A DNA stretch of 64,000 nt, from NCBI GenBank assembly GCA_015852425.1, contig JAAAIG010000001.1, positions 91,757 through 155,756 of the forward strand, read 5' to 3'. A program made the position numbers and the translations under genes. The stretch is from Gryganskiella cystojenkinii. Lineage: Eukaryota; Mortierellomycota; Mortierellomycetes; Mortierellales; Mortierellaceae. Below the pieces are notes generated by a model. It searched no databases. It was given only the letters and a program-made list of their open reading frames with translations, and was not told where the DNA came from. Of the stretch, positions 55,088-64,000 are shown in pieces; positions within the stretch are counted from its first letter, which is position 1, and each line of letters starts with the position of its first letter.

Positions 55088-57121
55088 TTAAACTAGGACA
55101 GGGTGATGTTGAACGATACGTGTAATCTCAAAATGAACCTCGGGTCGCATTTCCTTTAGGCCTTCGACAACCGAGGTATAACTTCTGACCAAGGGAGAGT
55201 TTTTGTAAAACACTTGAAAATTCGCCAATTGTGGCCACAGAAGAGGTGCGACCTCTTCTTCTTCCCAAGAAAGCATCTCTCTCTTCGGTAGAGGAGGCGG
55301 TCTCAAGTAGGCAAGGTCCTCTGCGACCAAGACTCCTGGAATAGTGTCGGTGTTAATCTTGAGAGACCAAAGGCTTTCTAGATCGCGCAAGAGTTCGAGG
55401 GGACTTGTGGCTCTCTTTCGAGAAGTCTTGATTGAGTCTTTGGGACCATAAGGCGACGGATAGTCTGGGAGATAGAAGGAGGAGTTGTACGCCTGCAAGA
55501 CTCGCTGCCCAAGTTCTAGGTGTTGAAACCGAAGGGTGAGCCTAGTGATCTTTGGGCAGTGACGGACGAGGTGCTTGTAAAATAACAGCATTCTGTCAGA
55601 TTTTCTCGCAGAGTCTGGTGTGGGAGGCGCAAACTCCAAGGACCTCAGCTCACTGCATTGCCAATCATTCGACATTGGGTAATCCTCGAGGATTCCACGA
55701 GCGATGAGCCTTCTTTGTTTGTCCCTGTCTTTAATCTGCCGCTTGGCTTGACGTTGAGTCATAGAAGGCTTGTTATACAAATTATACCACCGTTCCTTCT
55801 TAAGGCCGTGGGCATAAAAATAATTCATACACAACCATGGCGCTGACAAATGAACAAGGGAAGGCGCACACCGCAGCACATAGTCCAGAGTCCTGTGGCC
55901 GAGGGAACCATCCGCAATGAAGAGGTGTGTCAACCGATGGAAAGCCATACGCGCGATTCGATCCGGCTCCCAGCGATACGTCGGCGAGCAATCGAAGGCG
56001 GTCAGGGTCATGGTCGTAACTTTGGGCGTGTGTTGTTGTAGGATCCATATAGGTACACGCTGTCGGCACTGTTCATGCCGTTGGCACGGTTCATTATAAC
56101 GGTTGTCTCTATAGCAGTTGAAAGGCTTTTGGGTGCTTTGGGTGCTTTGGGTGACCTCCATCTCGCGCAACCTCTGACATCTCTGACCTGCTAATGCATA
56201 AATCGCTGGGAGGTTCAATCGATGTTGGATCCACACTCCATTCGATAAGACGTCTTGGTTGATGTCGCTCAAAGTCAATTGGACCAAGTCGGGACATCGA
56301 TTGATCAACCACAAAACCACGGTTTCCTGGACGATCGACGTTTGTGCGGTGAAGGCGCTTAGATTGAAGACCGATCGGGATATATTATTAGTGAAAGACG
56401 TTGTCTCGCGTGCTATGCTTGGCTCCTCTACGGTTATCTCGACAGGGGCGAGGCCCCATCCACGGATGAAAAGTTCTCGAAGGGAAACGCATCGATCCAG
56501 GATCAATGACAGCGATATTGTTCCTCTTGCATAGTGCAGTTTTAGATGACAGAGGTGTCGCAGATGGTCCATGAGAGGAGAGATAGGATCGGACGGGAAC
56601 GGTCCACTGAAGATCTCCAGGATCTGGATCTGTCGTAAAGCACAGCGACCTCCTCCTTGCTTTGGTTCTATAATCGCGTTCTGGAATCGTTCCCAGGAAA
56701 ACCAGATGTCATCCCCTATGGCGCAATCCAAGGTGAGTCCTTGCTGGATGATGATCCGCAGCTGCGACGATCCCGTCATCTTTTCCAGGAACTGTTGCGG
56801 GTCCTCGTCTTGGTCACTTGCTTTTGCTCTCCAAACGAGTGCGGGCTTGAGATGGCACCTTGATGCCTGATTCCACCGTTGACAGACGCACGCGACAACA
56901 ACTCGGAGTGCAGCGGGATCGCAATAAGAGAAGATGATCTCCAAAATTTCAAGGGGCAGCGAATGGATTGTCGTGGGCTTGAGTCCCTTCTTCGATGAGT
57001 TGCTGGCCTTTTGCTTGGTGGCGGACCTTTCGACTTTGTCTTGATCGTTACTAAAGTCCCAGTCATGACGATAGTCGATAAGATCGTCTTCTAGCAACAG
57101 CATAGCACGGCTCTTTGGCAT
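55088..57121 (-). CDS. F-box/LRR protein, MPKxRA subfamily, copy 2
   Basis: An intronless 677-residue frame from the ATG at 57121. That start is preferred over an upstream in-frame ATG at 57250 because it aligns exactly with MPKTRA of the gene at 43465. It opens MPKSRAMLLLEDDLIDYRHD, then a Lys/Ser-rich spacer and an F-box at about residues 52-92 (IHSLPLEILEIIFSYCDPAA, then VCQRWNQAS). LRR-like segments follow (CVSLRELFIRGWG, CPDLVQLTLSD, CPKITRLTLRFQ). A short tandem repeat of nine bases near 56129-56153 encodes QST units. The ending RPEVHFEIT matches the paralogue. It faces away from the acyl-CoA synthetase gene at 58364. Confidence 0.86.
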   Translation of the reverse strand: MPKSRAMLLLEDDLIDYRHDWDFSNDQDKVERSATKQKASNSSKKGLKPTTIHSLPLEILEIIFSYCDPAALRVVVACVCQRWNQASRCHLKPALVWRAKASDQDEDPQQFLEKMTGSSQLRIIIQQGLTLDCAIGDDIWFSWERFQNAIIEPKQGGGRCALRQIQILEIFSGPFPSDPISPLMDHLRHLCHLKLHYARGTISLSLILDRCVSLRELFIRGWGLAPVEITVEEPSIARETTSFTNNISRSVFNLSAFTAQTSIVQETVVLWLINRCPDLVQLTLSDINQDVLSNGVWIQHRLNLPAIYALAGQRCQRLREMEVTQSTQSTQKPFNCYRDNRYNEPCQRHEQCRQRVPIWILQQHTPKVTTMTLTAFDCSPTYRWEPDRIARMAFHRLTHLFIADGSLGHRTLDYVLRCAPSLVHLSAPWLCMNYFYAHGLKKERWYNLYNKPSMTQRQAKRQIKDRDKQRRLIARGILEDYPMSNDWQCSELRSLEFAPPTPDSARKSDRMLLFYKHLVRHCPKITRLTLRFQHLELGQRVLQAYNSSFYLPDYPSPYGPKDSIKTSRKRATSPLELLRDLESLWSLKINTDTIPGVLVAEDLAYLRPPPLPKREMLSWEEEEVAPLLWPQLANFQVFYKNSPLVRSYTSVVEGLKEMRPEVHFEITRIVQHHPVLV

Positions 57122-58363
57122 CTTGTCGTAAAGTGCAATTGATATTCTAATAAAACGGAGGAGTGTGTGCGTCGAAACAGACGGAGGGAAGGAGTAAGCA
57201 ACGAAGCTGGGAAGAAAGGCGAAAGTGGTTCTTGAGACGAGAAGGTTCATTTATTTTGGGTGAATGGCTGTGCCATCGCAAATTCCATGTTGACTCTCAT
57301 GATGCACATGTGCGGCGTCCTAATGAGCAGCCGCAGCAAAAGGGTCAATAGGTGGCAAAGTGGTTTTGCCTGCCACAGCTGGCTGATTGATGATGCTAAA
57401 GTAACCAGCAATGTTCTAAGTCAGCTAATCCGCTTTGGTGAAATGGTCTTCAACAGAGTACAACCGAAAGGTTGGATTTTGATTTCGGAGTATCATGACC
57501 CTGGATCACACTCTTTCCGGCAAAGAGCTTTGTTGGCTCGCAGAAATTTGACTGTCATATGGATTTTCGCTCCGCCAAAAAATCTTCGTCCGTCACTGGT
57601 CCGGCTCACAGGCCTATGCGAGCCGAAGCTGCAAGAGGATCTCGTGGGTAGGTTGATTCCCCGGCTGGCCGAGACAGGGTAAACCATTGCAAGATCCTGG
57701 GGGCAAAGATCCTGGCTTTCAACTGCTTCTACTAAAACCATTATCGAACAATAACGTATGTATAACAAAGAGAGGACAATTAAATACAACTGCAGATCAA
57801 ACCCGAGGTAGTAGATCTTGGTTCTGTTCAAGAACACAAACGCAGTGGCAAAGAAAACCCGCTTTTTTTGGCCTTAGAGCCTTGTTTGCATTTGCATGGA
57901 CAGGGATAGAAAAAGAGGGGACTGCTCGAAGCAATTGACGACTGGCCCGAGCAACGACCACAAAGAATAGATTTGGGCGAAAGTTTTTCAACCCACCAAA
58001 AATAATTGTCTCTCCTCTTCGGCCTCATGCAAATCAAACAACTTTAAAAGCGGCCGCTTTAGTGAAGACGACCCAAGTTTTTCTTATTCACTTTTATTCT
58101 CTTTAGACACAACTGAGCAGCTCCTTCTTCTCACATCCCATCATCATCACTATTGTTCGCTTTAAAAAGGGACCTTCACTCCACTCTTCTCTCCTCTTGC
58201 CTTCCTTCGTCTTTCGCTCTTTTACGTTTACGTTTCTTCACTTCCAAATTTTCATCTGACCCGTCTTCTCTTTCTGCAGGATCTATTCTCTTTCTTCTTT
58301 CTTGCTTCACTCTCTTCGGCGTCATCCTTCGCTTATCCACCCCATACCAACTCATAATCAACA
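57122..58363. promoter_or_regulatory. Divergent intergenic region, F-box gene / acyl-CoA synthetase gene
   Basis: About 1.24 kb head-to-head region. The last 250 bp before 58364 are CT-rich, forming the leader of the synthetase gene. Frames up to 140 codons occur (57260-57682 plus; 57493-57837 minus) but have no recognised motif. No RNA gene is seen. Confidence 0.4.
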
Positions 58364-60876
58364 ATGGCTGGTGAGTAATAATTCTCTTCGAAGAACGGCC
58401 ATATAGATCTGCTGCCTCGGACTCTATGACCGTTTTGTTGTAGAGGTCAGATCGATCCGAGACAAAAGAGGAATAACGACGACTGCTGCAAAGCTTGAAC
58501 AGAATCTCGCACACGAAAGCGAATGGAATTCACTTTTTCCTTCTACGCTCTACGCAGCGCCAGGACAATCGACCTCGGAAGAATTAGCTTTGGACAATGC
58601 CAATGGCATTCACTTTGGAATCTACTCGCATTCATTCGCCAACTTGAAATTCCACTATTTTTTTATGCATGTGAGACACGCCACTAACTTTCTGCATTCT
58701 CTGATCTCCCTCTCGTCTCCACAAACAGCTCCTGCAATCGCTGCCGCCATCCCCGCGGCCATGTACGTCGGCTCCAAACTGGCGATCCCCCGCGACGCCA
58801 AGTTGGGCAAGGGTCTGATCAGCGCCAAGTTGGGCTACAGATCTTATGACAAGAACGATACCGTGAACATCTCGTATCGTTTCGAAGAAACCTGCAAGAA
58901 GCACCCCAACCGCGAGGCTTTGGTCTTTGAAGGCAAATCGTATACTTTCCAGGATATTCAGCGAGGTATGATTGACAGATTAACCTAAGATCCGATTTGA
59001 TCCACGTTCTTTCCTCTTGGTTTCTACGTGTTTATTTCTTCATCAAGGGCAAAATGGTTTTTTTTTTTGTGAACCTTGACAAAGTGACAAAAAAAGAAAT
59101 CTTCTTTAGACTGACGCATTTGTTACATTTTTGTTACTTTTCTATGCACTCCTTTCCTCTTTTTCTTTGTTTGTAGAATCCAACAGAGTCGGAAACTGGT
59201 TGCTTTCCAAGGGCGTCAAGCGTGGAGAGATCGTTTCACTCTTCATGCAGAACAAGCCCGAGTTCCTGTTCTGTTGGCTCGGTCTCAACAAGATTGGTGC
59301 CACCGGAGCCTTTATCAACACCAACTTGGCTGGCAAGCCCCTCACTCATTCTCTCCGGACTGCGACTGCCACGATGTTGATCATGGACTCGGAGTTGCCT
59401 GCTCCTATTTTTAACGTCTTGGACGAAGTGCTCGAGATGGGCTACAAGATCTATTCTTATGGAGGCCCTGAGCAACACTCCTTCGCCACTCCTTTGGATT
59501 TGACCGGTATCTCGGACTCGGCCTTGCCCCGAAGTCTCCGCAGAAAGACTACCGTCAACGATATCGCTATGTTGATCTATACCTCAGGAACAACCGGTCT
59601 TCCTAAGGCTGGTCGTTTCTCGCACTCTCGCGCCAATGGTAAGCGAAAAGTCTCCATTATTCATACCAACCGTGGCATAGTAACATAACATCATATCCTC
59701 ATGACTAATGCCAATCCTGGCCTTTCAATAGTTGCCGCTCTCTTCTGGACTTCCTTTTACCATTTCAATGAAAACGATAGACTCTACATCGCTCTTCCTC
59801 TCTACCATAGTGCAGGCGCCGTCCTTGGTATTTGTGTCGCCTGGGTGACTGGTGCGACTGTCGTGTTGGCCCGTAAGTTCTCCGTCTCTTCCTTCTGGGA
59901 CGAGTGCCGTGTCAACAAGGTCACTGTGATCCAATATATCGGGGAGATCTGCAGATATTTGCTCAACGCCCCCGAGTCGCCCTTGGACAAGGTCCACACT
60001 ATTCGTATGGCCCATGGAAACGGTATGCGTCCCGATGTCTGGAACCGCTTCCGGGATCGTTTCGGGATCCCATTGATCGGCGAGTGGTATGCTAGTACAG
60101 AGGGAACCGGTATCCTGACCAATTACAACACAGGACCCAACGGTGCTGGTGCCATCGGATACCGTGGATCGTTGGCTCGCACGGTCGACAAGGGTTTGAA
60201 GATTGCCCAGTTTGATGTCCTGACCGAGGAGTTGATCCGAGACAAGAACGGTCGTTGTATCGAGTGCAAGGCCGATGAACCCGGTGAGCTCTTGACCCAA
60301 ATCGATGCCACCGATCCTACCCGTGCCTTCCAGGGATACCACAAGAACGCCAGCGCCAACAGCAAAAAGGTCATCACGGATGCCTTCAGGGCTGGTGATC
60401 AGTACTTCCGTACTGGCGATATCCTTCGTCGCGATGCTGACGGTTATTTCTACTTTGGTGATCGTGTCGGAGATACCTTCCGATGGAAGTCTGAAAACGT
60501 CTCCACGGCCGAGGTCTCGGAGGTGCTCTCGACCTACCCAGACTGCATTGAGGTTAATGTTTATGGTGTCCAGATCCCCGGTCACGACGGTCGTGCAGGC
60601 ATGGCTGCTATTGTCTCGAAGGAGGGCATGAACTGGGATAACTTCGCCAAGTTTGCGCTCAAGAATCTGCCCAAGTATTCAGTCCCGATCTTTATCCGTA
60701 AGGTTCCTGAGATGGAGATTACAGGTACTTTCAAGCAACGCAAGGTCGAGCTAGTGAACGAGGGTATGGATCCAACAAAGATCCAAGACGAGATGCTGTG
60801 GCTGGACGGTCAATCCTATAAGCCATTCACATCGACTGAACACACCCGTGTGATCAGTGGTAAAGCCAAGTTGTAG
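58364..60876 (+). CDS. FAT1: Fatty-acid transport protein / very-long-chain acyl-CoA synthetase (4 exons)
   Basis: FAT1/FATP enzymes activate long and very long fatty acids to CoA esters and couple this to uptake, at membranes. Exons 58364-58370, 58729-58965, 59177-59638 and 59732-60876 join to 616 residues, near the usual 620-650. The first coding exon is only 7 nt (Met, Ala and one base). An Ala-rich hydrophobic helix covers residues 3-15. The AMP-binding P-loop YTSGTTGLPKAG is at 216-227. Further landmarks are YIALPLYHSAG, GEWYASTEGTG and the FATP/VLACS motif YFRTGDILRRDADGYFYFGD with RWKSENVSTAEV. The C-terminal EITGTFKQRKVELVNEG is typical. No peroxisomal targeting tripeptide is present (the end is KAKL). 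Confidence 0.94.
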
Positions 60877-61433
60877 ATGAGAGATACCATTAATAATCAT
60901 GATACGATAGCATTACGGGTCCTTTACTGCACACCCAAAAATCCCGTACAGACAATAAACATCGAAGAGGCTTCCTTTTCATGACCACGCGTACTACCTC
61001 AGTTTTTCTCTGCTTGTGATCGAAACGCTGACAAACGTCAAAGAAAAATAGGTCCATAAACATCTAAGGAGCCCCAAGTCGGTCTGTGGTTGGTTGAGTG
61101 ATCATGTTGTTTTCCCGCTCCTCTGGCCAACAAAGTTGTTTGGCGATCTTAAGGTTCAATTGGTGGATGGATCTTGTCCCTCGTTTGTGTTCAGCGTACA
61201 ACAAGGCCTTCTTACTTCCATCGACTCGTCCATTTAGCTCTTACGCTCTTACTGAAAGGCCTGGACATCTCAGATTGAGAGTTGAAGTGTGAGTTTTTTT
61301 TCTTGTCTTTCTATTTAAACACCAAAGTCTCGTCCAGGCTCCTCCTTCTGTATCCTCTTTATCCTTCTTTCCGACGAACAACTATCTCGCTTACTTATAC
61401 TCCCACCATCTCCTTTTCACTGAAATACACACA
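60877..61433. promoter_or_regulatory. Upstream region of glutathione transferase gene
   Basis: About 560 bp: 3' flank of the acyl-CoA synthetase gene, then a CT-rich leader from 61290 to 61430. No gene is recognised. Confidence 0.45.
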
Positions 61434-62283
61434 ATGACCGTTCAAAAGTTTACCCTCTACAACAACAGCTTGTGCCCCTATGCCGCCAGGGCGATCTTGG
61501 CCTTGACTGAAACTGGCCACAAGAATACTGAGATTGTCGAGATTGACCTGAGTGTTCCCCGCCCCGAATGGTTCTTAAAGTTAAACCCATATGGTCAAGT
61601 ACCTACGCTCAAGATCGAAGACAGCAAGAGTGACAACGACCACCAGATCGTGCTCGAGTCCCTCTTTGTAGCCGAGTATCTCTCGGACTTGCACCCTGAA
61701 GCAAAGTAAGAAGGACAACAAGAAGAGATCACACATTACTGCAGTATGATATATAATTGTTGACACAGAGGAGGTCTTTCTCTGTGGTGCATTCATTACT
61801 TTGTCTAGACTTATGCCTGAAGATGCTCTCCAACGTGCTCAAATCCGTTATATTATTCATCACTGGGGTGCTCGCACCCAACCTCTCTTGCACAAGGCCT
61901 TGTTCTCCAAGGACCCCGAAGAGGCCCTCAAGCTCCGTGAAGAGGCACTGGTCGAGCTCGGCAAGGTCAACAATTTGATTGCCCAGGCGCACGCCCATAC
62001 TGCGACCTTGAACGATACCGATGTTCAGGGTGCCTTCTTCTTGGGTGAACAGTTCTCGTTCGCAGACTTGGCCTTGGCTCCGTTCTTGCTCCGTTTGTTC
62101 TTGACCTTCCGTTTGGCCGATGAGAGCGGTGCTGTCGAGAAGGACTTTGAGGACCGCCTTCAAAAGCTGGAGAAGGTGTGGGCTTGGCGTGAGGCCGTTC
62201 AACAACGTCCTAGCGTTCAAAAGACTTCGCCTTCCAAGAAGGCCCTGGAGGATTCGTACAGAGCCTTCCTCAAAAAGTTCTAA
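61434..62283 (+). CDS. Glutathione S-transferase, omega-like (2 exons)
   Basis: Exons 61434-61705 and 61809-62283 join to 248 residues, the normal GST length. The N-terminal thioredoxin fold has YNNSLCPYAARA with a candidate catalytic Cys14, as in omega-class and related thiol-transferase GSTs. LNPYGQVPTL supplies the cis-proline and ESLFVAEYLSDLHP the glutathione-binding Glu-Ser. The C-terminal helical domain contains FFLGEQFSFADLALAPFLLR, the conserved GST N-capping motif. Such enzymes reduce glutathionylated substrates or dehydroascorbate rather than conjugate. It is unrelated in detail to the longer GST-like protein at 49041. The gene converges on the F-box gene at 62598. Confidence 0.9.
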
Positions 62284-62597
62284 TAACAACATTGAAACGT
62301 GCTGCAAACCACCTCTTTTTTTTTTGGCCCATTTGCAAAGCAAAACACCTAATAAAGCGTAGGAATTTTTGCATCCTTTCCGGATAAAGGGATAGATATG
62401 GTTGCTGGTGTTGAAAGGACGCGCCGCTTTTGGAGTGATTCGAAACTGGGATACATCATCAAGCTAATAAAAAGGTACTCTACGCCATAGTGTGTCAATT
62501 ATTCTTTTGTCTCCTTGGGTTTCTTGGTACTGACTTTTATTGACTCAACAGCGAACGACCGATTGTAGAGCTCGGCATCGCCGCTTGCGCTGCTGGT
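62284..62597. other. Intergenic, convergent gene ends
   Basis: About 310 bp of two 3' flanks, with an AATAAAG word at about 62350 after the glutathione transferase stop. Nothing else is seen. Confidence 0.5.
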
Positions 62598-64000
62598 CTA
62601 GAGTGACCACAGCGCAGCATCGGCTTCCTCGCGTGAACGGTATTCGACTTGAATAATACGCGGAATTGCCATATCAGGTCCTTGATTACCGAGATGTTGT
62701 TGTTCTTGCGAAGGATTCATGATCTTGTCTGCGGATGGTTTCCGCAGTAACCAATCCCAGGCTTCTCGTGTGCAAGGAAAATCGTTCCCATGGTAGATGA
62801 TCTTTTCCAGCCTTGGACAGGCATAATAAAGATACTTGGCCTGTTCCAGCGTGACCAAGGCCTTCGGTGAGTAATATTGATCGCCTCTCCTATCGGATGG
62901 ATCAATCGAGAGTGTCGTGATAGAGCTGAGCATATCCAGTGGAACCGGCACGTTGCCTTCTTCCTTCAACTCAACAGGAGAATCGTTCATGAAATCAATA
63001 AGAGATCCTGTTGTACTGCGCAATGGTTCCAACTTCATCAACCACTCCACGTGCTGACTTCGCACCCCCAAGAACTCGAGCTCTTGCAATTTCGGTAGGA
63101 GGTCCAAGAGAACATTCTCGAACGTGTCCATCACTCCAAGAAGGCCATAGAGATCTAAGTGTCGGATTCCGATGCATCGCCAATCGATAGGTGGAAGCTG
63201 CGCGCTAGTAGTTCCTGCCGTAGGAGGAGGAGACACTTGAGGCTCGAACGAATGCTGCTGTCCATGACGCGACCTGGGTGACCACCGTGACTGAGCCTGC
63301 GATCTAAATCCAGAGAGCAATCGATCCACCCAAATACGCTCGAGATTCTCGCATCGCGCTACAAATCTGGCCAATCCTTCGACCGAGAGATTGACGCAGT
63401 GACTGATCTCGAGAACCCTAAGTCCACGTTCTGACAGCGTCGTGGCCACAGCCTCAGTGCACTCTCTGTCGGTCACCTGACCGCATCGACTCAAGCCTAG
63501 TCGTCGCAGATGAAACGGCGGCTGTGCTAAAAACGCGCTCAAGGCCGGAGTTGGATACGGATGCGTGGAATTCTCTAGGCGGAGGAACTCCAGTTGCGGA
63601 CATTCGGTCACCAGGGGCATGGGCATCTGCCTCATGGAAAGCTCGGTCAGATTGGGACAGCATTGAAGAAGCGCTCGTCTAAAGGCGCCTACTCTCTCAG
63701 GGTTCCCGTACAGGTCCAAAAGTCGAAGAATCTTGACCGACTGATTCTTGAAGCCAGCAGTAGGAGTCGTGTTGAGGGACTTGAGGGGGTCCGCGGACAG
63801 AGAGGAAGGAGACGCGCTGTTATTGCCGTTGATCGATGATGACACCGACGCCGCCTTAGCACGGTCGCCCGAGAATTTGCTCCATGGTAGCAGTCGACGA
63901 TAGTCGCTTTGAGGATGCGGGTCTGATACGGAGCTGAACGAGTTTTCAATCGAGTCGATCCATTGCTTTTCTGTGTCTACGATGCGAATGGTATTTAACT
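62598..64000 (-). CDS. F-box/LRR (FBXL/Grr1-like) protein, 5' end beyond window
   Basis: The reading frame is open from the right edge of the window to the stop at 62598, about 467 residues. The start and any F-box lie outside. The first visible residues read LNTIRIVDTEKQWIDSIEN, then a Ser-rich linker. The repeats are closer to the regular Cys-containing LRR type than in the other F-box genes here: LRRLGLSRCGQVTDRE, LRVLEISHCVNLSVEGL and CENLERIWVDRLLSG, with CPNLTELSMRQMP and CPQLEFLRLEN before them. This suggests an FBXL2/Grr1-like SCF receptor. The F-box is inferred, not seen. No intron is needed within the visible part. The gene converges on the glutathione transferase gene. Confidence 0.78.
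   Translation of the reverse strand, partial: LNTIRIVDTEKQWIDSIENSFSSVSDPHPQSDYRRLLPWSKFSGDRAKAASVSSSINGNNSASPSSLSADPLKSLNTTPTAGFKNQSVKILRLLDLYGNPERVGAFRRALLQCCPNLTELSMRQMPMPLVTECPQLEFLRLENSTHPYPTPALSAFLAQPPFHLRRLGLSRCGQVTDRECTEAVATTLSERGLRVLEISHCVNLSVEGLARFVARCENLERIWVDRLLSGFRSQAQSRWSPRSRHGQQHSFEPQVSPPPTAGTTSAQLPPIDWRCIGIRHLDLYGLLGVMDTFENVLLDLLPKLQELEFLGVRSQHVEWLMKLEPLRSTTGSLIDFMNDSPVELKEEGNVPVPLDMLSSITTLSIDPSDRRGDQYYSPKALVTLEQAKYLYYACPRLEKIIYHGNDFPCTREAWDWLLRKPSADKIMNPSQEQQHLGNQGPDMAIPRIIQVEYRSREEADAALWSL

Noticed and set aside
59725..60585. 286-codon frame antisense to the acyl-CoA synthetase gene
   Set aside because: It mirrors codon usage of the sense gene, has no motif, and the sense protein is a clear family member.
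1..64000. CRISPR arrays, rRNA genes, bacterial-style operons
   Set aside because: None is present; repeats are simple sequence tracts and genes are single, intron-containing eukaryotic units.

Overview
The window looks like nuclear DNA of a filamentous, early-diverging fungus. A Mucoromycota member, most likely of the Mortierellaceae, is my best guess; no rRNA or other marker fixes the species. The evidence is eukaryotic: many short GT-AG introns (about 50-250 bp) with pyrimidine-rich ends, CT-rich leaders in front of start codons, and housekeeping genes such as ALG1, VPS25, OST4, ZC3H15, the RNA polymerase I subunit A49 and PNP. A dense family of F-box/leucine-rich-repeat (LRR) genes also points to this group. 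I worked out exon joins by hand, and most coding spans close in frame to a length expected for the family.

Layout. 1-10 kb holds purine nucleoside phosphorylase, ESCRT-II VPS25, a prolyl iminopeptidase, a C3HC zinc-finger (ZC3HC1/Rsm1-type) protein and ALG1. 10-17 kb has an F-box protein and a half-size ABCA transporter. 17-22.8 kb is gene-poor: a short inverted-repeat element, two decayed F-box/LRR fragments and, between them, a tiny four-exon gene for a Qcr6/UQCRH-like protein. 22.8-31 kb has an eight-exon FAD monooxygenase with an 11-nt microexon, a decayed gene of unknown family, the 36-residue OST4 and an RRM protein. 31-43 kb has a membrane-anchored-looking F-box protein, an RS-rich protein, RPA49, an F-box/LRR protein and an Atg22-like vacuolar effluxer. 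43-57 kb is flanked by two related F-box genes facing opposite ways and encloses a methyltransferase, ZC3H15, an atypical glutathione transferase and a second ABCA gene. 57-64 kb has a FAT1-type acyl-CoA synthetase, an omega-like glutathione transferase and a partial F-box/LRR gene running off the right end.

How the genes relate. Most are unlinked housekeeping functions: N-glycosylation (ALG1, OST4), vacuole/endosome traffic (VPS25, Atg22-like), Pol I transcription, ribosome-associated regulation and lipid handling (FAT1, ABCA pair). The themes are expansion and decay of the F-box/LRR family (six genes plus two fragments) and an ABCA pair that keeps every intron position and contains a patch of almost identical DNA, suggesting gene conversion. 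I found no operon-like system, CRISPR array, tRNA or rRNA.
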